Source of the DNA: UBA3071 sp965369635
Lineage (GTDB): Bacteria > Chloroflexota > Anaerolineae > UBA3071
DNA: 7,001 nt
NCBI GenBank assembly: GCA_965369635.1
Contig: CBDURC010000162.1
Location: 1-7,001 of the forward strand
Direction of reading: 5' to 3'
Shown here: positions 1 to 5,774 of the stretch, piece by piece
How positions within the stretch are numbered: position 1 is the stretch's first letter
Layout: the number at the start of each line of letters is the position of its first letter
The notes under the pieces: model-generated
The model's database searches: none
Told to the model about the DNA's origin: nothing
Seen by the model: the letters and a program-made list of their open reading frames with translations, nothing else
Position numbers and translations under genes: made by a program

Positions 1-24
1 CCCAGGCTTCACAGGGGGATAGCC

Positions 25-376
25 ATGAAAGGCAGAATGACGATTCTGGGCTCGTGTCTGTTGGCCTTGCTGCTCCTGCTAAGTTGCGCTCCTGTCGGTG
101 GGCCTGAGGCGGCGGCAAAAGCTGCCTTCGAGCAATGGGCGCAGCAAAACGGCGTGCCATAATAAGGACACTCGCTTCCAGACCCTCAACGACGACAGTG
201 TCTTCGCTACCGTGCGCATCACCGCCATGTTCAAGGAGCACCCCGAAGCGCCGTGGCTGGAACAGGAAGCCGAGGTCGAGTGCCGCAAAGTGGGCGGAAA
301 GTGGCAGGCTGAGGCACGAATGGACTTCCGAGCCACCGCCAGAGCAGCAGCCACCGTGACCGCCGAGGAGCAGTGA
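25..376 (+). pseudogene. Frameshifted small lipoprotein gene
   Basis: An ATG at 25, preceded by a G-rich possible ribosome site (AGGGGG, 12-17), opens a frame with a lipoprotein signal peptide: K2 and R4, a leucine-rich core, and a lipobox LLSC with Cys21. The frame stops at TAA 160-162 after 45 residues. Protein-like sequence continues in the next frame to TGA 374-376, including segments such as RFQTLNDDSVFATVRITAMF and a VECRKVGGKWQ-like piece. Removing one A from CATAATAAGG (about 159-167) joins the halves as ...NGVPYKDTRFQ..., a 116-residue lipoprotein. Its mature part, about 95 residues, would be a small extracytoplasmic domain. I do not recognise the family. The break could be a real inactivating insertion or a sequencing error; the smooth join argues that the two parts were one gene. 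Confidence 0.7.
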
Positions 377-391
377 GACTCTCTAGAGGAC

Positions 392-526
392 GTGGGCAGC
401 AGAATCGCTTTCGCATCCGACCGCGACGGCAACCGGGAGATTTACGTGATGAACGCTGACGGGACGGGGCAAGTGAACCTCGCCAACAATCCTGGTCAGA
501 ACTGGCATCCCGCTTGGTCGCCATGA
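392..526 (+). pseudogene. Single TolB/WD40-like beta-propeller blade, gene remnant
   Basis: Translation from GTG 392 to TGA 524-526 contains one recognisable PD40/TolB-type beta-propeller blade: IAFASDRDGNREIYVMNADG followed by a ...NNPGQNWHPAWSP ending. In intact proteins this blade repeats four to seven times, and the WSP is followed by DGR and the next blade. Here there is one copy in about 44 codons, with no good ribosome site and no signal peptide, so it cannot form a propeller alone. Skipping one base at about 524 reads SPDAGR before another stop, so a second one-base shift may lie at the edge. It is most likely a scrap of a larger secreted or periplasmic propeller protein. The blade identity is firm; its status as a dead fragment is inferred. 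Confidence 0.6.
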
Positions 527-568
527 TGCTGGTAGGTAGAGGAGAGGCAGCAGGAAAGCACATGAGGG

Positions 569-1060
569 GTGGATTTGGAAGCGCATGGGACGAGCAACAA
601 AGTCAAGCCAAGCGAACTGGCCGAACTCTTCGCCGCAGAGCCTGTGGACGTGGCCTACCTCTTCGGTTCAACGGCGCGGGGCGACACGGGGCCGTTGAGC
701 GACGTGGATGTGGCGCTGTTACTGCGGACGGGGGTGAGCCGCGAGGCCGCGTTTGACCTGCGGCTGCGAATGATGACCGCACTTGGCCGCGCCTTCGACG
801 CCGACGAGATTGACGTCATCGTGCTGAACGATGCACCGCTGTTGTTGCAGCACCGCGTCCTGCGGGATGGCAAGGTGCTCTTCTGCCGCGATGGGGCGCG
901 CCGAGTCCGCTACGAAGCACGGGCCATATCGGAGTACCTGGACTTTCAGCACATGGAACGCATCTACAACCAGGCACTGCTGGCGCGACTGGCACGCGGA
1001 GGTTTAGGTGAAAGAGCTGGATTTGGATGGGATCACCGCTCGACTGCGAAAGCTGGATGA
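569..1060 (+). CDS. mntA: MntA-type nucleotidyltransferase (antitoxin of HepT/MntA)
   Basis: The predicted protein has 163 residues and belongs to the minimal nucleotidyltransferase family. The signature GSX10DXD is complete (G33-S34, D45, D47), and a likely third metal-binding carboxylate is D82 in the EIDVIVLN strand. In characterised HepT/MntA (type VII) pairs, MntA neutralises the HepT toxin by adding AMP to a tyrosine. GTG 569 is the first possible start after the in-frame stop at 563-565, and AGGAAAG (552-558) lies 10 bases upstream. The C-terminal region (RYEARAISEYLDFQ...YNQALLARLA) is typical of the family, but the last 15 or so residues run out of frame over the hepT start. In the adjacent frame a TGA at 1009-1011 would overlap the hepT GTG as GTGA, so a small indel near 995-1003 may have lengthened the tail. 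The catalytic core looks intact, but the toxin partner is reduced to a stub. Confidence 0.88.
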   Translation: MDLEAHGTSNKVKPSELAELFAAEPVDVAYLFGSTARGDTGPLSDVDVALLLRTGVSREAAFDLRLRMMTALGRAFDADEIDVIVLNDAPLLLQHRVLRDGKVLFCRDGARRVRYEARAISEYLDFQHMERIYNQALLARLARGGLGERAGFGWDHRSTAKAG

Positions 1061-1073
1061 GTACACCAACTAA
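1008..1073 (+). pseudogene. hepT: HepT toxin stub (first 21 codons only)
   Basis: A GTG at 1008, with GGAGG at 998-1002 five bases upstream, opens a 21-residue frame resembling the start of HepT/DUF86 proteins (VKELDLDGITARLRKLDEY). It ends at TAA 1071-1073. Full HepT proteins are roughly 110-140 residues and carry the RX4HXY active site, which is absent here, as is any continuation in the other frames before topA. The position, ribosome site and overlap with mntA are those of a normal mntA-hepT operon. The toxin was therefore present and was probably removed by a deletion ending close to 1070. The identification rests on a short N-terminal match plus context. Confidence 0.6.
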
Positions 1074-1096
1074 GAGAAGGGATCTGAGAGCAAGAA

Positions 1097-3586
1097 ATGC
1101 CTGATCAACACCTCCAAGCCTACTGCATGAAATGCAGAACCAAACGACCGATGAACGACCCTCAAGCGGTCTTTACAGCCACGGGACGGCCGGCAACGAA
1201 GGCCACTTGTCCCGAGTGCGGCACGACCCTTTTTCGCATGGGGGGGACTCCGGCTCATGAAGGGATGGAGCGACCGCCGATCACGGCAGGAAAGCGCAGG
1301 ACACGCCGTGGCAAGAAGAAACGACAGAAGGGATACCAGGGGCCACGGGAAGGCAAGGTGGTGATCGTCGAGTCCCCAGCCAAAGCGCGCACTATAAGCC
1401 GCTTCCTGGGCAAGGAATACGAGGTCAAAGCCTCCGTCGGCCATGTGCGCGACCTCCTGCGCTCCAAGATGTCAGTGGACCTGGAGAACGACTTCAAGCC
1501 CCGCTATCGGGTGCCGAACGAGAAGCGACAGATAGTCAGAGAACTGCGAGCCGTCGTGGAGAAGGCAGCCGAGGTCTACCTGGCCACCGACTCCGACCGA
1601 GAGGGCGAGGCCATCGCCTGGCACCTGATGGCCGCAGCCGAGATCGAGCCGGAACGGGCGCAGCGGGTCGTCTTCCACGAGATCACCCGCAGCGCCATCG
1701 AGGAAGCCTTCTCTCACCCCCGTGAGATCAACATGGAGTTGGTCAACGCCCAGCAGGCGCGACGCATCCTCGACCGCATTGTCGGTTACACTATCAGCCC
1801 GCTGCTGTGGGAACGCATACGCAACCGGCTGACGGCCGGCCGCGTGCAATCTGTGGCCGTGCGACTCATCGTGGAGCGAGAGCGGGAGATCCAGAAGTTC
1901 GTGCCTGTGGAATACTGGTCCATCGAGGCCGAGCTGGCCAAACAGATTCCGCCCCACAAGAAGCCACCCAAGCGACGGAAAAGGTTCATGGCCAAGCTCA
2001 GTCGCATTCGCGGCGAGAAGGCCGACCTGAAGAACGAGACCGACACGCAGGCCATCGTCTCGGAACTGGAGGACTCACACTATCTGGTGACGAACGTGAA
2101 GCGCGGCACCCGCCGGCGCAAGCCTCCGGCCCCCTTCATCACCAGCACCATGCAGCAGGCAGCCAACCGTCGCCTGGGATTCACCGCTCGCCGCACCATG
2201 GCCAATGCCCAGGCCCTGTACGAGGGCATTCCGATCGGGCCGGAGGGCGGCAATGTGGGCCTCATCACCTACATGCGCACCGACTCCACCAATGTGGCCG
2301 AGCAGGCACAGAAGGAGGCGCGGGAGTTCATCCTCCAGCAGTACGGCGAGCAGTTCATACCAGAGAAGCCGCCCGTGCACAAGACCAAGGCCAAAGCCGC
2401 CCAGGAGGCGCACGAGGCCATCCGCCCCACATCGGTGTTGCGCACGCCAGAGACGGTCAAGGAGTACCTGAACCGCGACCAGAATCGGCTGTATGAGCTG
2501 ATCTGGAAACGTTTCCTCGCCAGCCAGATGACCAACGCCATCTTCGACACGATGTCAGTGAGCGTCAGCGCAGGCATCTTGGATGCTGAGCGCTGGAAGG
2601 CAGAGACTGGCGTCTTGGTTCCTGTGGCAGAACTCAAGAAGCTGGCGGCAGAGATGCCCTACCTCTTCCGGGCCAGCGGGTCGACGCTGAGGTTCCCCGG
2701 TTTCCTACGGGTGTATCGGGAAGCACGAGACGAGGATGCTGCTCCTGACGAGGAAGAGGGCAAGAAGCTGCCGCCGTTGGAGGCAGGCGAGTTTGTGGAC
2801 CTCTTGCAGCTCTTTCCTGAGCAGCATTTCACCCAGCCCCCCCCCCGCTACTCGGAAGCCACCCTGGTGCGCACGTTGGAGGAGTACGGCATCGGCCGCC
2901 CGTCGACCTACGCGCCGATCATCGGCACCATTCAGAACCGTGGCTACGTGGTGCGCCAGGACCGCCGTCTGCATCCCACGGAGATCGCCTTCATCGTCAA
3001 TGACCAGTTGGTCAAATACTTCCCCGAGGTGCTGGACTACGGCTTCACTGCGGAGATGGAGAACCGGCTGGACGAGATTGCCAGCGGTGAGCGGGAATGG
3101 GTGCCGGTGTTGCAGGAGTTCTACGAGCCCTTCAAGAGACAGTTTGAGCATGCCCAGGCGACGATGGAACACATGAACCTGGGCGATCAGCCCACCGGCG
3201 AGATGTGCGAGAAGTGCGGTCACCCGATGATCGTCAAGTTCGGGCGCTATGGCAAGTTCATCGCCTGCTCCAACTACCCAGCCTGCCGCAACACCACGTC
3301 CTACTACGAACAAACTGGCGTTGCCTGCCCTGAGTGTGGCCATAACCTGGTCGAGCGGCGGACGCGGCGGGGTCGCATCTTCTATGGCTGCATCACCTAC
3401 CCCGAGTGTGAGTACTCCGTCTGGAACCGCCCGCTACCGGCACCATGCCCCCTGTGCGGCGGGATGCTCGTCGAGGACAAGAAAGGCTGGGTCAAGTGCA
3501 CAAAATGTGAAGAGCAGTTTGAACGGGAGAAGATAGCCGAGGTAGAGTTGGTGGCGGCGCAGGAGGGAAATGACGGAGAGAACTGA
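1097..3586 (+). CDS. topA: DNA topoisomerase I (type IA)
   Basis: This 829-residue cytoplasmic enzyme relaxes negatively supercoiled DNA by cutting one strand through a 5'-phosphotyrosine. Domains in order: a small four-cysteine module (about 8-50; C10, C13, C38, C41; DUF5679-like), a basic linker (about 65-80), the TOPRIM domain (VIVESPAKA at 89-97 with E92; DSDREGE at 165-171 with D165, D167, E169), and the topoisomerase core with catalytic Y392 in TYMRTDST. Conserved core motifs AQEAHEAIRPT (435-445) and GIGRPSTY (598-605) are present. Three C4 zinc ribbons follow: C704/707/724/730, C744/747/765/771 and C784/787/801/804. The start at ATG 1097 is needed to include the first cysteine pair; its ribosome site is weak (GAGAG, 1086-1090). 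The gene begins 23 bases after the hepT stub, so its native promoter may have been altered. xer follows within 15 bases, suggesting one transcript. Length and motifs indicate an intact enzyme. Confidence 0.97.
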   Translation: MPDQHLQAYCMKCRTKRPMNDPQAVFTATGRPATKATCPECGTTLFRMGGTPAHEGMERPPITAGKRRTRRGKKKRQKGYQGPREGKVVIVESPAKARTISRFLGKEYEVKASVGHVRDLLRSKMSVDLENDFKPRYRVPNEKRQIVRELRAVVEKAAEVYLATDSDREGEAIAWHLMAAAEIEPERAQRVVFHEITRSAIEEAFSHPREINMELVNAQQARRILDRIVGYTISPLLWERIRNRLTAGRVQSVAVRLIVEREREIQKFVPVEYWSIEAELAKQIPPHKKPPKRRKRFMAKLSRIRGEKADLKNETDTQAIVSELEDSHYLVTNVKRGTRRRKPPAPFITSTMQQAANRRLGFTARRTMANAQALYEGIPIGPEGGNVGLITYMRTDSTNVAEQAQKEAREFILQQYGEQFIPEKPPVHKTKAKAAQEAHEAIRPTSVLRTPETVKEYLNRDQNRLYELIWKRFLASQMTNAIFDTMSVSVSAGILDAERWKAETGVLVPVAELKKLAAEMPYLFRASGSTLRFPGFLRVYREARDEDAAPDEEEGKKLPPLEAGEFVDLLQLFPEQHFTQPPPRYSEATLVRTLEEYGIGRPSTYAPIIGTIQNRGYVVRQDRRLHPTEIAFIVNDQLVKYFPEVLDYGFTAEMENRLDEIASGEREWVPVLQEFYEPFKRQFEHAQATMEHMNLGDQPTGEMCEKCGHPMIVKFGRYGKFIACSNYPACRNTTSYYEQTGVACPECGHNLVERRTRRGRIFYGCITYPECEYSVWNRPLPAPCPLCGGMLVEDKKGWVKCTKCEEQFEREKIAEVELVAAQEGNDGEN
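2837..2846 (+). repeat. Ten-cytosine run inside topA
   Basis: Ten consecutive C bases encode P581-P583 and the first base of R584 of topoisomerase I. The frame is intact here and downstream motifs read through. Homopolymers of this length are prone to slippage in replication and to sequencing length errors, and a one-base change would remove the three zinc ribbons and part of the core. Confidence 0.95.
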
Positions 3587-3601
3587 TCTTTGTCAGGGCC
3601 T

Positions 3602-5680
3602 ATGAACGAGCATCTGCTGCGTTACATCACCTATCTCATCGCAGAGAAGAACGCTTCTCCTTACACTGTCCGCAACTATCGGCGAGAGATCGAGGCATTC
3701 GCTGAATTCGCTCAGGGGCAGGGGGTGACAACCTGGGAGGCAGTGGATCTGCCGCTGCTGCGTCGCTGGCTGGCCTGGCTGACGACGCAGGGCTACGCCA
3801 AAGCGAGCATCGCTCGCCAGGTGTCTGAGATGCGTAGTTTCTACCACTACTTGCGCCGAGAAAGGGTGGTGGAGACGAACCCGGTGATGGGGCTTTCGTC
3901 GCCCAAGGTGCCCAAGCGACTGCCCCGCTACCTGAACGTGCAGGAAGCGGTGGCCCTGCTAACCGCCCCGGATACGTCTACAACGCAGGGGTTGCGGGAT
4001 CGGGCTATCCTGGAACTCCTCTATGGCGCGGGATTGCGCGTCGGGGAACTGGTGAACCTGGACATCGGTGATCTGGACCTCGGTCGCGGCGAATTGCGCG
4101 CGCTGGGCAAAGGGGACAAAGAACGAGTGGCACTGATGGGCGAGCCCGCGCGGACGGCGCTCTCCCACTACCTGGCCGAAGGGAGACCGCATCTGGCCAC
4201 GAAAGCATCCCGTTCGGCTCTCTTCCTCAACCGCTTCGGCGGCCGGCTGTCGACGGTGAGCGTGACCAAGATTGTCCACAAGCATAGCAAACGGGGGGGC
4301 ATCGAACGGAGGGTGACACCGCACATGCTACGGCACTCCTTCGCCACTCACCTGCTGGACGGCGGGGCAGACCTGCGGGCAGTGCAGGAGCTCCTGGGGC
4401 ACGAGAACCTGGTTACGACACAGATCTATACGCACGTGAGCCAATCGAAGCTGCGAGAAGTGTACTTGCGAACTCATCCGCGGGCAGGAGACGCAGGAGA
4501 TGATGATGAGGGAACTGAGGAAACCAACAGGCCTGAAGGAACAAATGAAACCCTTATCAGGCCCCAGCCTCTTCAGCACTACACACAGGGAAAACCGATG
4601 AGACTCAATAGACTACGTCAGATGCTGACCGGAAGAGACCTGGACGCTTTCCTCGTCTCCGATGCCACCAACGAGCGGTACCTTGCGGGCTTCAAGGGCT
4701 CTCCAGGGGATGCGTGGCTGCTGATTTCCCAGGACCTGGCCTTGATCGCCACAGACTTCCGCTACTGGGAGCAGGCAGAGCGCCAGTGTCCCGATTTCGA
4801 GCTTCTGAAGATCACGACAAGGGTAAACGACGTGTTACCCGAGATGGTGCAGCGGGTGGGAGGCAAGCGCATCGGCTACGAGGCAGACAGCGTGACCGTG
4901 GCGCAATACGACCGCTGGATGAAGCCACTCAGCAGCGTCGAATGGGTGGCCACCCACGAGTGGGTGAAGCGGTTGCGGGCAGTGAAGGATGCCCAAGAGG
5001 TCACCCTTATGCGCAAAGCCGTAGCTCTGGCCGACGAAGCGCTGGCCCATGGCTTGCAGCGCATCCGCCCGGGCATGACCGAGCGGGAGCTGGCCTGGAT
5101 CATGGAAAGCTACATGCGCACACACGGGGCGGAGAAGATTTCCTTCGACTTCATGGTCGCCGCCGGCCCCAACGGAGCCATGGCCCATTATCAGGCGGCG
5201 GACGTGCCGCTGCCGCTGGGACAGCCCATCATCATTGACATGGGTGCACAATTGAATGGCTACTGCTCAGATCTCACCCGGACGGTCTGCCTCGGCAATC
5301 CAGCGGAGGCTGAACGCTTCTGGGAGATACACAACACCGTGCTGGCCGCGCAGCAGAAGGCCGAAGCGGAGATCCGAGCAGGCATGACCGGCATCGAGGC
5401 CGATGCCATCGCCCGCCGGGTGATCAGCGATGCGGGCTATAGCGAGTACTTCGGCCACGGCCTGGGCCACGGCGTGGGGCTGGAAGTGCACGAGAAGCCG
5501 AGAGCCAGCTACATCTCCGAGGATACGCTGGCTGCAGGCAATCTGATCACGGTGGAACCTGGTATCTACATCACCGGCTGGGGTGGTGTACGCATTGAGG
5601 ACATTGTTCTCGTTACCGAAGGTGGCGTTGAAGTGCTCACGCAGTCGCCCAAGGAACCGATAGTGCACGGGGACTGGTAG
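3602..5680 (+). CDS. Tyrosine recombinase (XerC/D-like) fused to M24 Xaa-Pro peptidase
   Basis: One 692-residue frame without stops carries two complete enzymes. Residues 1-90 are the SAM-like DNA-binding domain and about 105-290 the tyrosine recombinase catalytic domain, with R146, K170, H241, R244 (HMLRH), H267 (LGHENL) and nucleophile Y276. Xer proteins resolve chromosome dimers at dif. Residues 295-332 form an acidic, low-complexity linker. Residues 333-692 form a full-length M24 peptidase: a creatinase-like N-terminal domain, then a pita-bread fold with metal ligands D546, D557, H623, E652 and E666, at spacings close to those of prolidases. This family removes N-terminal residues before proline or splits Xaa-Pro dipeptides. 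ATG 3602 matches usual Xer starts; TTG 3590, nine bases after GGAGAG (3575-3580), would add four residues. I know of no standard Xer-M24 architecture, and the peptidase could also start internally at ATG 4598. Both activities are well supported; a single fused product is uncertain. Confidence 0.9.
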   Translation: MNEHLLRYITYLIAEKNASPYTVRNYRREIEAFAEFAQGQGVTTWEAVDLPLLRRWLAWLTTQGYAKASIARQVSEMRSFYHYLRRERVVETNPVMGLSSPKVPKRLPRYLNVQEAVALLTAPDTSTTQGLRDRAILELLYGAGLRVGELVNLDIGDLDLGRGELRALGKGDKERVALMGEPARTALSHYLAEGRPHLATKASRSALFLNRFGGRLSTVSVTKIVHKHSKRGGIERRVTPHMLRHSFATHLLDGGADLRAVQELLGHENLVTTQIYTHVSQSKLREVYLRTHPRAGDAGDDDEGTEETNRPEGTNETLIRPQPLQHYTQGKPMRLNRLRQMLTGRDLDAFLVSDATNERYLAGFKGSPGDAWLLISQDLALIATDFRYWEQAERQCPDFELLKITTRVNDVLPEMVQRVGGKRIGYEADSVTVAQYDRWMKPLSSVEWVATHEWVKRLRAVKDAQEVTLMRKAVALADEALAHGLQRIRPGMTERELAWIMESYMRTHGAEKISFDFMVAAGPNGAMAHYQAADVPLPLGQPIIIDMGAQLNGYCSDLTRTVCLGNPAEAERFWEIHNTVLAAQQKAEAEIRAGMTGIEADAIARRVISDAGYSEYFGHGLGHGVGLEVHEKPRASYISEDTLAAGNLITVEPGIYITGWGGVRIEDIVLVTEGGVEVLTQSPKEPIVHGDW
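4484..4501 (+). repeat. 9-bp tandem repeat carrying two AGGAG motifs
   Basis: GCAGGAGAC is followed at once by GCAGGAGAT, just after the end of the recombinase domain, encoding AGD twice in the long frame. Each copy holds AGGAG (4486-4490 and 4495-4499), and ATGATGATG follows from 4500. The repeat therefore looks like duplicated ribosome-binding sequence now read as linker. Confidence 0.7.
4500..4601 (+). CDS. Possible 33-residue ORF overlapping the fusion linker
   Basis: In the frame shifted by one base relative to the Xer-peptidase gene, ATG 4500 (or 4503, 4506) opens a 33-residue frame ending at TGA 4599-4601. AGGAG at 4486-4490 lies 9 bases before ATG 4500, and AGGAG at 4495-4499 lies 6 bases before ATG 4506. 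The stop overlaps the candidate peptidase start as ATGA (4598-4601), the classical layout for translational coupling. The peptide is basic (MMMRELRKPTGLKEQ...), has no TM segment and matches nothing I know. It may be a leader peptide that delivers ribosomes to the peptidase start, or a chance frame. Confidence 0.25.
   Translation: MMMRELRKPTGLKEQMKPLSGPSLFSTTHRENR
4530..4563 (+). other. Stem-loop in the linker between Xer and peptidase
   Basis: GGCCTGA (4530-4536) and TCAGGCC (4557-4563) are perfect 7-bp inverted repeats. AGG (4537-4539) can pair with CCT (4552-4554), leaving a two-base bulge and a 12-base loop. It lies 34 bases before the candidate internal peptidase start and has no following T-run, so it is a candidate mRNA structure, not an obvious terminator. 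Confidence 0.45.
4587..4600 (+). promoter_or_regulatory. Candidate internal ribosome site and ATG for the peptidase
   Basis: AGGG (4587-4590) lies seven bases before the in-frame ATG 4598. Starting there gives a 360-residue protein beginning MRLNRLRQML, the usual N-terminus and length for an M24 prolidase/Xaa-Pro aminopeptidase. This supports independent translation of the peptidase, alone or beside the fusion. Confidence 0.5.
4598..5680 (+). other. M24 Xaa-Pro peptidase module, complete as a separate protein
   Basis: This segment contains the whole peptidase part of the fused gene. From its own ATG it codes for 360 residues: a creatinase/prolidase-type N-terminal domain (to about residue 130), then the metal-binding catalytic domain with IIIDMG (first Asp), DLTRT (second Asp), GHGLGHGVG (His), VEPGIY (Glu) and RIED (Glu). 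No residue expected for the family is missing, so it has not decayed after joining Xer. It is listed separately because stand-alone enzymes of this kind are normally encoded by their own gene. Confidence 0.8.
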
Positions 5681-5764
5681 GCAACTGGGAACCAGGGGGG
5701 GCGGAAGATGATCCCTCACGAGGACAGAACGCCCACGAGGCGGAAGAGTGGCGTAGAAAGGCAG

Positions 5765-5770
5765 GGAGGA
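5765..5770 (+). promoter_or_regulatory. Strong Shine-Dalgarno (GGAGGA) for the membrane protein gene
   Basis: GGAGGA ends four bases before ATG 5775 and continues into GGAGGAGA. It is the strongest ribosome site in the window and fixes the start of the downstream gene. The 94-base gap after the peptidase stop shows no clear promoter by eye, so co-transcription with the peptidase is possible. Confidence 0.75.
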
Positions 5771-5774
5771 GACC

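Noticed and set aside
514..756. 80-residue plus-strand frame upstream of and overlapping mntA
   Set aside because: It overlaps the conserved nucleotidyltransferase motif in another frame and is rich in G and R with no domain.
1807..2496. 229-residue plus-strand frame overlapping topA
   Set aside because: It is an out-of-frame reading of the topA core with low-complexity G/R/H/Q composition, typical of a GC-rich shadow.
2705..3343. 212-residue open frame on the minus strand inside topA
   Set aside because: It is fully opposite conserved topoisomerase and zinc-ribbon sequence and has no recognisable domain.
5701..5747. Short direct repeats GCGGAAGA and CACGAGG in the 94-base gap after the peptidase
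   Set aside because: They are only 7-8 bases each in purine-rich DNA, unevenly spaced, and have no known site match. Chance is the simplest explanation.
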